From a virus: a DNA stretch of 29,813 nucleotides. Below, piece after piece: positions 17,646-26,924 of the stretch. The DNA lies in IMG/VR virus record IMGVR_UViG_3300025009_000316, positions 1 through 29,813 of that record, one strand, 5' to 3'. Under the pieces are notes generated by a model. That model did not search any database, was not told where the DNA came from, and saw nothing but the letters and a program-made list of their open reading frames with translations. The position numbers and the translations under genes are program-made. The first letter of the stretch is position 1. Each line of letters starts with the position of its first letter.

Positions 17646-18281
17646 ATGGATTTTAATGCCATTAAGCCTTATTCTAAAAACCCAAAAAAACATCCAGATG
17701 TTCAATTAAAAGCTATTGCTAATAGCATTAAAGAATTTGGTTGGAGACAGCCAATAGTAGTTTGAAAAGATTGAACTATTATTGTTTGACATTGAAGATA
17801 TTTTGCTTACCAAAAATATAAAGATGAAATGTCTCTTCCAGAACCAAGAATAGAAGAAGCTAAAGACCTAGATGATAAAAAAATTACAGCTTATAGAATC
17901 GCCGACAACAAATTGAATGAATCAGACTGGGACATGGAAATATTAAAAGAAGAATTTCAAAAGATTGATCCATTATTAATTGATATGACTTGATTTGATA
18001 ATTCATTCATAAACATAAAAAAAGAAGAAATGGAAGTTTTGAACAATATTAAGGAAAACGAATTTTTAGAATATACTCAAGATGTTAAGGATTTCAACAA
18101 AAAGAATGAAGATGTTATATTAGAAAAACAAGGAATTAAATGAGAATATAAAGAAAGATTCCCTGTTATTTTTTGGTTTGATGATGAGGAAGAATATAAT
18201 TTAGTAAAAACATTTTTTCAAAAAGGTAATTGATTTGACAAAGAAAAGCTTATAGAAATTATGTGACTTACTAAAAATTAA
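17646..18281 (+). CDS. ParB-like (ParB/Srx nuclease-fold) protein
   Basis: A 211-residue protein with eight TGA-Gly codons. The N-terminal domain has KNPKKHPDVQLKAIANSIKEFGWRQPIVV, then GTIIVGHGRYFAYQKY, the 'i..si..fG..qPivv......i..GhgR..A' signature of the ParB/Srx superfamily (KorB-like NTPase/nuclease fold). TAYRIADNKLNESDWD is the conserved C-side block typical of phage ParB-like proteins. There is no HTH DNA-binding domain, so it is not a chromosome-partition ParB. The C-terminal 60 residues (ERFPVIFWFDDEEEYNLVKTFF) are unassigned. In phage DNA-modification islands such genes sit with glycosyltransferases and radical SAM enzymes, as here. Confidence 0.8.
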
Positions 18282-18282
18282 T

Positions 18283-19020
18283 ATGATAAAAATTTGCATA
18301 CCTTCCTTTAATAGATGGTATACCATAAAAGAAAATACGATAAATTTAGTAAAAGATTTATGATTTGAACTTTATGTTTTTGTAGAAGATGAAAATAATT
18401 TTAATAATTATTCAAAAGAATTAGAATGATTAAATATTAAAATAATACAAACTAATACTAAAAAAATAGCACCTAAGAGAAATTTCATATTAAATTATTT
18501 TAAAGAATGAGATAAAATAGTAATGTTAGATGATGATATTAAATGAATGTATTATTGAGTAAAATGAAAAGAATTAATAAAAATGTCAGAAGATCAAATT
18601 AAGAAATTTATAGAATTGTGATTTTTATATTGTGAAAAAAATTTAATAAAATTATTCTGAGTATATCCAATAAAAAATAATTTTTTTATGAATAAATCTA
18701 TAAAAAATGATTGATTCATAATTTGACAATTTATGTGAATAATTATAAATAATTTAAGATTTGATGAAATAATAAATTCAAAAGAAGATTATGATTTTAC
18801 TTTACAAAATATAAAAAAATTTTGAGCTGTGGCAAGATATCAAATGATTTGTTTGCAAGCTATGTGAAAAAAAAATAATAATAAATGATGATGTAACGAA
18901 TATAGAAATGATAAAACAGAAAGTGAAGATTTTTTGTATATGAAAGATAAATGGTGAGACTATATAAGAGAAAATACAAAAAGAAAAAATGAAATAATTA
19001 TTAATAAAATTATAAAATAA
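18283..19020 (+). CDS. TET-associated-type glycosyltransferase (TAGT-like)
   Basis: A 245-residue GT-A-like glycosyltransferase. It begins ICIPSFNRW (4-12), carries YVFVEDENNFNNY (31-43), then KIAPKRNFIL (61-70) and MLDDDIKG (81-88) with the D83-D84-D85 metal site. KEDYDFTLQ (168-175) and KGGCNEYRNDKTESEDF (201-217) resemble the late blocks of phage TAGT enzymes, which glycosylate modified bases in DNA. All 16 glycines are TGA, with no GGN codon. It is extremely AT-rich. Neighbours are a ParB-like gene upstream and radical SAM gene directly downstream (no gap). Assignment to TAGT rests on pattern memory; it could be another GT-A family using protein or sugar acceptors. Confidence 0.65.
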
Positions 19021-20325
19021 ATGGATTATTACCAATCTCCAAGAATATCATGAGAATTTCTAGATTGTTCAATGCCAATGACATTTGATCAATATTCTAA
19101 TTGTTGATATAACTGTCTTTATTGCTTTAGTACATTCCAAAGAGGTATATGACATTGTAAAGAAAATTATTATTGAAATACGATTAAGCATGTTAATGTA
19201 GAAAAAATAAAGAAAATGTTTTTAGAAAAAAATCATAAAACATTTGGAAAAATAATAGAAAATAAAATACCAATGCAATGGTGATGACTATCTGATCCTT
19301 TTTGTCCGCTAGAAGAACAATTTTGAATTTGATATGAATTATTGCAATTCTTTAATGAAATAGAATATCCTATTAGGTTTTCTAGTAAAACAGATTTATT
19401 TACTAGACCAGAAGGAAAAAAATATTTAGATTTATTAAAACAAAAACCTCATCTATGGTTTTATATGTCTAGTATTATTACTATGGATGAAGAAAAAGCT
19501 AAACTTATGGAATGAGATGTTCCTACTCCTAAAAAAAGATTTGAAAATTTAAAAGTGTTGTCTGATTTAGGTATTTACACCACTTTAAGATTGAGACCTT
19601 TTATTATTTGATTAAGCGACAAAACATTAGAACAAGAATTTAAAATGGCTAGCGAATCTTGAATTAAGGCTATTAGCACAGAGTTTTTTTGTTTAGAAAG
19701 AAGAATGACAGATCAACTTAAAAATAAATTTAATAAAATGAGTAAAATAATATGATTTGATATTATAAAGTTTTATGAAAAAGTTAGTTCTTGAAGCGGT
19801 TATTTAAGATTAAATTATGAAATAAAAAGAAAATATATTGATATAATGACAAAATTAAGCGAAAAATATAATATAAGATTCCATTGTTCAGACGCTCAAC
19901 ATAAAGAAAAATCAATGAGTGGTTCTTGTTGCTGATTACCAGAAGATAATGAAATATTTAATAAATTTAATAAATGTCAATTTACAAATGCTTTAATGAT
20001 AGCAAAGCAATCTAAAGATTATACTGTTAAATTTAGTGATATTTCTAAACATGATGTTTTTTTAAAAACAATTCAATGGTCTAATGCAGAATGATTAAAC
20101 CAATGAAATACTAGGAATAGAAATTTTAATAAATGAAAATCATTATTAGACTTTATGAGAATGTGTTGGAATAATCCAAATAGTGCAAAATCACCATATA
20201 AATATTTTGGTTGAATACTTAATCCTATATGATTAGATGAAAATAAAGACATTATTTATAAATTAGATTTAGAAAAATCTAATATATCAAATTATTGTAT
20301 GTGATGTTGAAATTGCAATAAATAA
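19021..20325 (+). CDS. radical SAM enzyme (SPL-like family)
   Basis: A 434-residue radical SAM protein. The iron-sulfur motif is C28-G-Y-N-C32-L-Y-C35 (CX3CX2C), with its Gly a TGA codon. GGLSDPFCPLEEQF (about 88-101) matches 'gg.sDPyqp.E', and RFSSKTDL the 'T.K..L' strand of spore-photoproduct-lyase-like enzymes. Extra cysteines occur in SGSCCGLP (Cys303-304) and in a C-terminal C426-x2-C429-x2-C432, a possible auxiliary cluster. 21 TGA against 7 GGN glycines. It would generate a 5'-deoxyadenosyl radical for an unknown substrate; base hypermodification is inferred from the adjacent TAGT-like and ParB-like genes. It starts on the base after the previous stop. Confidence 0.82.
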
Positions 20326-20333
20326 ATTTAATT

Positions 20334-20341
20334 AAAGGAGG
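20334..20341 (+). promoter_or_regulatory. strong Shine-Dalgarno, the only one seen
   Basis: AAAGGAGG at 20334-20341, eight bases before ATG 20350. All other starts I examined have A/T-rich leaders with no purine-rich SD, so this gene is translated differently or was acquired from elsewhere. Confidence 0.8.
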
Positions 20342-20349
20342 AAAACAAA

Positions 20350-20514
20350 ATGAAAGAACAATGCCCAATTTGCCAAAAAGTTGTTGAAAGTAATGTTATG
20401 ATTAATTACGAAAAGTTTGGAAAGATGTTAAGAGTCTGTGACCAATGTACTAATAGAATGAATAGTGGAAAATATAATCATTACTTCAATTTTTTTAATG
20501 AGTTGGCTAAATAG
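20350..20514 (+). CDS. small zinc-finger protein (54 aa)
   Basis: A 54-residue protein with two CxxC knuckles, CPIC (5-8) and CDQC (30-33), 21 residues apart, the spacing of ClpX-type or treble-clef zinc fingers. The rest is aromatic and basic (KYNHYFNFFNELAK). It has no TGA codon and, uniquely, a strong Shine-Dalgarno. Its TAG stop (20512-20514) lies inside the stem of a terminator, so it closes the transcription unit. High-level independent expression is likely. Function unknown; a small regulator or adaptor is plausible. Confidence 0.65.
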   Translation: MKEQCPICQKVVESNVMINYEKFGKMLRVCDQCTNRMNSGKYNHYFNFFNELAK

Positions 20515-20534
20515 AGGAGAAAATCCTCTATTTT
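20511..20534 (+). terminator. hairpin terminator overlapping the stop codon
   Basis: ATAGAGGA (20511-20518), loop GAAAA, TCCTCTAT (20524-20531): a perfect 8-bp stem followed by TTT (20532-20534). The stop codon of the zinc-finger gene lies in the left arm. The T-run is short, so read-through into the terminase genes is possible. In the 42-base gap to 20557 I see no convincing promoter. Confidence 0.72.
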
Positions 20535-20556
20535 AATCATATAACCTTTTATTAAT

Positions 20557-21093
20557 ATGAAAGTTAAAAATAAATATTCTCTCTATAAAGATGAGTTTAT
20601 AAAAGAATATGTTTTGGGAAAAACTAAATCGGTAGCTGATTTCGCTAGACAAAAATGATGGATTAAAGCAAGTGATCCTTCTAATGTTAATTGAGCCATA
20701 TTAGCCAATACAATAGGCTGGACTAATGAAGCTAAAGATGAGGTAGAAAGAATAAATAAAGAGACTAAAGAAAGAACAATGGTAGAACTTGAAAAAATAG
20801 ACTATAATTCTATTGCTATAAAGAAAGAAGAGATTATAAAGGGTTGTACTTTCGGGCTTAAATATTTCTTTAAGGATTTAACAGATAGATATAAGGCTGG
20901 AGAAAGAATTTATGCTTGAGAAGCTAGAGTTATGTATGACATTCTTAATACAGAATTAGAACAATGGCAAAAAGTAAAACCAGCTGGAGAAAATGAACCT
21001 ATAACTAAAATTCAATTATTACAGATTATTCACAACGAGATTTATAAACCTATGGAAGATGAAATTATTAGAAAAAGTAACGAAAATAAATAA
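20557..21093 (+). CDS. terminase small subunit (probable)
   Basis: A 178-residue protein directly ahead of the large terminase with a two-base gap. The N-terminus SLYKDEFIKEYVLGKTKSVADFARQKGW looks like the HTH start of small terminases ('...i..yv..g..s...fAr..g.s...v'). The middle is helical and charged, with KYFFKDLTDRYKAGERIYAGEARVMYDILNTELEQWQKV like the oligomerisation helices. Three TGA-Gly codons. It recognises the packaging site. Identification leans on position, domain layout and length. Confidence 0.68.
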
Positions 21094-21095
21094 TT

Positions 21096-22565
21096 ATGCT
21101 AACAGATTTAGATTTACGAAAATGAGGTAACGATCTTTTTTGGTTCGCCGAAAATGTTTTTTCTAAGTCTTTCGATTATGAATTTAGGTCTTGACAACAT
21201 ATAAAGAATACTTGTGACTTATTGCAATATGAATTAAAGACTTGTAGAGTATCAGCCCGTGAGCATTTTAAATCTAGTTCATTATACCTTTTTTTGTTAT
21301 ATATACTGATGTATGTAACACCTTTGAAAGATTTAAAGGTTGGTTATTTTTCGTATACAAGCAAATTTTCTGGTAAACATATAAAAGAATTTAAAAAGAT
21401 TGTCCAGAATAATCCTTATTTCAAAGATGTTATTGATTTAAAACAAAAAGCTGAAAGTCTGGCTGAATATACTTGGGACAATAAGCATACTTTAGAAATT
21501 TCTCCTTTTGGTATGCTTGAATTTACTCGTGGTCTACATCTTGACATTATATTGATTGATGACCCTTTCCAAGACCCAGAAAACTCTCTTAATCTTAGTA
21601 AGATTGAAAAGATTAACGAAATATTTAAGACTAATATTTTGCAAATGGGAAAAGGACAAAACACTAGAATACATATAGTCGGCACGGCTCTTTCTCCTAA
21701 GGATTTTTATTTTGATGATGATTTAATGCACGAATTTAAAAGAGAAATATGGCCTGCAATTAAGAATTATGAAAGAAAAGAAATTTTATGGCCAGAATAT
21801 TGGACTTTCAAAGCATTAATGGGAAAGAAAAAAAGTGTTGGAGACAATACCTTCAACCAAGAATTTTGCTGCGTTCCTAAGTCAGTAGACGAAGGTTTTT
21901 TTAAGAAGGAAGAAATAGATGCAGTTTCTAAAAAAGAACTTATTAATCACGATATAAATGTTTTAAGAGACACCAAAGCTGATATAATAGCTTGATTTGA
22001 TATTGGTAAAAAAGCACATGTGTCTTCTCTTAGTATTTTTGAAGTCAATCATTCACAAAAAAAAGTTAAGCAAATTCATCAAATTTTTATGGAGAAATGG
22101 AATTATTCAAATTGATCTGAATTTATTCCTCAAAAACCTACTCAAATTGAATATTTAAAAAAGGCAATACAAAATTTTAAAATTGATAGTTTATTTTATG
22201 ACAATACTAGAGGAGAATTTGAAATTTATGCAGAACAACATATGCTCCCAAGAGAAATGAAGCCAGTAGTTTTTAGTAGTAAAGAAAAAAATAAAATGGC
22301 TACACAATTCGCTACACTAGTCTATAATAGAAAAATAGAATTGATTGAAGATGAAGATTTAAAGAAGTCTTTATTGATGGTTATGGGTGATTTAAATTCA
22401 GTTTCTTTTGGTTGATTTCATGGAGATGCTTTTTGGTCTATATGTTTAGCCCTGAAAGACTTGTCTGTACAGTCTCTTATGAGCGATAATATAAATATAT
22501 ACATGAATGAAATTGATGGTGGTTGAAAATGAATTATAGACAGTTGACTTCCAAAAGGCTGGTAA
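21096..22565 (+). CDS. terL: terminase large subunit
   Basis: A 489-residue large terminase joined over eight TGA-Gly codons. The ATPase Walker A is the variant V52-S-A-R-E-H-F-K-S-S61 (arginine-first style common in TerL), and Walker B is IILIDDP (151-157). QDPENSLNLSKIEKI and IVGTALSPKDFY match the C-motif region ('vGT.l...d.y'). The RNase H-like nuclease domain begins IIAGFDIGKKAH, with Asp302 as the first metal ligand; FYDNTRGE and FHGDAFWS offer the second and third aspartates. The pattern corresponds to Terminase_6/3-like enzymes. It translocates and cuts DNA at the portal. Confidence 0.92.
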
Positions 22566-22588
22566 TTATATTATAAATTTTTCTCTAT

Positions 22589-25500
22589 ATGAAGCTGTTA
22601 GATAGATTTAAAAAAGCAGTTACTCAAACTTCTGTAATAAAAGAAGCTAAGTGACTAGACGACAAAATGCTTACAAAAGAAATATGATTTGCAAGAGAAT
22701 GAACACTTTGAACTTATAATGAAGAAGAAAATCCAGACACATTAAAGGTCGAAGACTATATAAAAATGCAGGAAAATGATGGAGAGGTTAGAGCTATTGT
22801 TAGGCTTCTTACTCTTCCTATAACTTCATCTCTTCCAAGTTTACAACCTCACAAAGACGACAATTGAGAAAAAGAATTTATTGAGACAGTGTTATTTTCG
22901 CCGTCTTCTCTTGGTGGTATGTCTACACCTTTTCAGTTAATTCTATCCGACATGTCAAGGGCTATTACAGAAGGTTTTAGATTATATGAAAAAGTTACTC
23001 AAATAATACCAGAATGAAAATATAAAGGTATGATTGGTTGGAAAAAATTAGCTCCTAGAGATGCTAAAACTATTGAGATTGTAGCTGATGAACACGGCTG
23101 ATTTGGAGGTGCTAGACAACAAGCTACCTTTGGAAATAAAACCATAGACATTGTTATTCCACCAGAAAAATGTTTTCTATATACTTTTCAGAAAGAAAAA
23201 CATTGGCTTTATGGAGAGTCAATTCTCAAATCAATTCAATACCATTATGACAAAAAACATAAACTTTATTACATAGCTCACAAGAAAGCCGAGCTTGATG
23301 CTCTTGGCACTCGTGTTCTTTATTTAAAAGACGCTAATATTCCAGAAGATGCTAGATTAAGAGCTGAAAAAGTAATTGATGCCTCCAGTGTTTTTAATAG
23401 AATTACTTTACCTCAACAATATTTCGAATTAGATATAAAATACCCGAGTGGCTGATACGATGTTTTACCAATGATTAAGCACCACGACGGGCAAATGGCA
23501 AAAGCTGCCCTTTGTCAATTCTTAGAGTTAGGAAATAATGGAACTGGTAGTTGGGCATTAAGTCAAGATCAATCATCTTGGCTTATGATGGCAATACAAT
23601 CTCTTCTTGATGACATTGCCGCTACTTTTGACAGTTATGTAATAGCTCCTCTTATAGATTGGAATTTTGGCACACAAGCCTACCCTAGACTTTCTTTTGA
23701 GCAAACAAATTCTCAATCCAAACAATTAATGATACAAGCCTTTCAAGCTATTCTTGGTCAAGGCTCTTTACCTTCTGATTTTGTTAATGAAATTATTAAC
23801 AAAGCGGCTGTTGAACTTAATCTTGAATATGAACCAAAAACTAAAGAAGAGTTTGAAGCTGAAACAAAAGAACCAGAGGAAGAACCAGAAGCTCCAGTAG
23901 AAGAACAAATAGAAGAACCAGAAGAAGTTATTGAAGATGAATGAGAGACAGAAGATGAATTAAACAATCAAGTTGAAGAAAAAAATACAGAACTTGAAGA
24001 TTTATATAATAAATTAGACTCTAAAGAGAAAGAATTAAAATGAGAAATTGAAAAAGGTTTAGTTGATAGAGGTAAGGCTATTTCTGAGGCTCTTAAAGAA
24101 TATTGGAGAAAAAAAGGTAAGAAAAAAGAAGAAGAACCAAAGTGAAGAGAAAAAAAATGAAATACTCCAGATGAAAGAAAAGCTAGAGTTGCTTGAATGA
24201 AACAAAGAGCAGAGTCTTGAAAAGTAGAAAGACTTACAAATATAGTAAAAGAACAAGACAAGGCTATTTCTTGAGCTAAAGATTTGCTTAGACAACTTTC
24301 TAATACAAAATCAATAACTAAAGACAAGGCACTTAAAGATAAACTTTTGTGAGAAATTGCTAAACAAAAAGAAGTAATTGCTCAAATGCTTTGAAAAAAA
24401 TCTGAATTAAAAGATAATCTTTCTGGTGCAAAATCAGAAGAAAAAGCTATTAAAGCAAAAGAAAAAGAAAAGGCTAAAGCTCAAAAAGAAAGAGAAAAAG
24501 AAGCTAAAAGAAAAGAAAGAGATGCTAAACAAAAAGAGAAAGAAAAAGCTAAGGCAGAAAAAGAAAAGGTTAAACAGAAAAGAGACAAAATAAAAGAAGA
24601 AATTTCATCTATACAATCAGAGATAGCAAGATTAAATATAAAGGCTTCTGATGCTAAAGATAAATGAGCAAAAGAAAAAATAAAAAATGAAATTAATAGA
24701 AAGAAAGAAGAAATATTGGCTAAAAAAGAATGATTTAAAAATCTTTCAGAAAATGATAGTGATTTTGTTGAATTATATGATGATTGGTCGTTTGAATATG
24801 ACTCTTGCATAGATTTATTGGATGAAGTAGCAAAAGAAAAAAAATACTGGAGACCAATGACTAAATATGAAGAAAGAGTAAATTTTGAAGCAATAGAAAA
24901 AGAAATGGACAAATGAGAAGATGAAACTAAGAAAAAACTTTGAGAAATTATAGACAAACAAAGAAGAGACTTGGCTAATCAAATCACAGAAATTCTAAAA
25001 TCTTGAGACCCTAAAAAACTAGACACACTTACAATTAAATACCAGAATGAATATAGCAAAGCTATTGGAGAAACTTACAAAAAGTTATTTGAGGAAGGAA
25101 AAAGAAGAGCTGCTGATGAAATTAAAGTCCCTGCTCCTTGAAATAATAAAGAAGTCAAAGACTTTATAGAACAAAAAATTAAATATTCTACTGATGTTCA
25201 TCAAGAAAATATTTTGAAGCAAATAAAAGCTCCAATATTAGAAAAGTTAAAAAATAAAATTCAACTTTCTGATTTAGACGATGCAATGGATATTCTTTTC
25301 AATACAGACGAGCTTTCTGACACTGTTGAAGACATTATTTCAGCAACAGTGGTAGCAGAATCTTTTAACACTTGAAGAGATTTAGTTTTTAAAGCTAATG
25401 ACGACCAAATATATGGTTATGAGTATTCAGCTTTGATGGATTCTGATACTTGCGACTATTGTGCTAGTCTAGATTGAAGGGTTGTAGAGCCAAATAGTCC

Positions 25501-25882
25501 AGAATTTGAACAATATAGTCCAATTCAACATTTTAATTGCAGATGTATTTGGGTAGCAATACTTAAAGATGAAGAAGAACCACCAGAATTTACTGGTGTA
25601 CCAAATTCAATTCCTCCTTCTACTCTTTCGACTTTCAAAAATCTTACTACAATAATTCCTCTAAAGACTAATAAATCGGCTGTAAATATGGCCAAAAAAG
25701 AATTAGAAAGACTTGAGAGAGACACTGAAAGGTACGAAGAAAACGAAATATACGAAGACAGGGTAAAAACTAATAAGAAAAAAATAAAACAGCTTAAAAG
25801 GTCTGTTTGACTTTCAGATGAACAACAAGATGCCTTGAAAGATTTTATTTCAGAAATTAACTCTTTAAATCTAAATGACTAA
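22589..25882 (+). CDS. portal protein fused to MuF-type minor head protein
   Basis: One 1097-residue frame once TGA is Gly (TGA at 23942-23944 and many after). Residues 1 to about 425 are a portal of the DUF935/Mu gp29-like kind: NDGEVRAIVRLLTLPI, FRLYEKVTQIIP, KHWLYGESILKSI, LPMIKHHDGQMAKA, GTGSWALSQDQSSWLMMAIQ. About 430-452 is a Glu/Pro-rich linker. Residues about 460-780 are a Lys/Glu/Ala-rich coiled coil. Residues about 800-985 are MuF (Phage_Mu_F), ending with DTCDYCASLDGRVV and HFNCRCIWVA, its Cys/His zinc-like signature. In most phages portal and MuF are separate. The coiled coil may serve as scaffold. No stop other than TGA interrupts it; stop is TAA. Confidence 0.85.
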
Positions 25883-26912
25883 AATAAGTGAATTAAAAAA
25901 ATCGGTAGAAAAACTTGTCAAGAAATTTACTTGAGAAGATTTTATTGTAGAGCTAAAAGAAAAAGATACTTTACAAGTACAAGATGAAATCGAGAGTAAG
26001 TTACAAGGAGAATCTGTTTCAGAAATTCTTAATCTTATTGAAATAAACAAGTGAATAAGAAAATTAAATGAAGCTATTTGAATGCTTGATATTCAGCAAC
26101 AAGATTTTTCAGAAATTACTGATGAGATTAAGTTACTCCAAGACTACGTGAATGCAATAGCAATTCCAAACGAAGTAACTGTAAAAAACTTTCCAGCTAA
26201 ACAAGTAATTGAATGAGAAGTTAAAATCAAAGATGAAGTAAGCATTAAAGACTTGAAAAAACTTTCTGATTCTCTTTTGGAGATTAAGAAGGCTATTGAT
26301 GAAGGCAATAAAAAAGAAATGAAAATTGACAAAGTAGATTTTAATTGAGATGTAAATGTCAAAAATATAGGAAAGATCGAGAAAGTACTTTGAGAAATAC
26401 AAGGATTGCTTTCTAAAATTAATACAGTAAAAACACAAAAGGTTGAAGTGGTAAATCAATTAAGAGAAAGAGAATTTCCTACAACAATGAAAGTAATTCT
26501 TGATTGAGTAAGTCTTGATGCTGTAAATAAATCAGATTTTCCTCTTCCAGTTAGGCTTAGTGATGGAGAAAAATTTTATAATGGTATGGCAAAGGCAGTC
26601 GGTGGTGCTATTATGGCATCTCCTCGAACTACTTCTCTTGAGGGATTTTCTGGAACCTGTAAAAGTACCGCTGTAACTGTTTGATTAACGGCTGTTTTGC
26701 TTCCCACCTCTTCGCTTGGTTCAAGAAAAAGTATGGAAATAACTAATAACTCTACTAACACAATATTTATAGGTTGAAGCGATGTAACAGTGGCTAATTG
26801 AGTGCCTTTATTTAAGAAATCTACTAAATCTATTCCTGCTTGAGATTGACTTTCTGTTTATGCTATTTCTGATGTGGCTGGAAATGATGTTCGTACTTTA
26901 GAAATAAGTTAA
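25875..26912 (+). CDS. virion protein with coiled-coil stem and beta-barrel cap
   Basis: A 345-residue protein with 12 TGA-Gly codons that starts inside the portal-MuF stop region (ATGACTAA overlap). Residues 1-190 are helical and charged (SELKKSVEKLVKKF, SDSLLEIKKAIDEGN, KVLGEIQGLLSKIN). Residues about 265-345 form a beta domain: VGLTAVLLPTSSLGSRKSME, then TNTIFIGGSDVTVANGVPLF and GDGLSVYAIS, a pattern found in phage head decoration or fibre-like proteins with single-blade repeats. It is likely a head-fibre or decoration component; a capsid role is unlikely because the cap is small. Confidence 0.55.
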
Positions 26913-26924
26913 TCTTTATAAAAT

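Noticed and set aside
17646-18281. A plasmid/chromosome partition ParB
   Set aside because: It lacks the central HTH and dimerisation domains, and there is no ParA or parS-like repeat nearby.
18802-19035. Minus-strand 77-residue Ile/Phe-rich frame resembling a membrane protein
   Set aside because: Antisense of the AT-rich TAGT-like gene, which is supported by motifs; hydrophobicity follows from base composition.
23758-24957. Minus-strand Ser/Phe-rich frames opposite the portal-MuF coiled coil
   Set aside because: They are antisense to Lys/Glu-rich repeats (AAA, GAA codons give TTT, TTC); no conserved motif.
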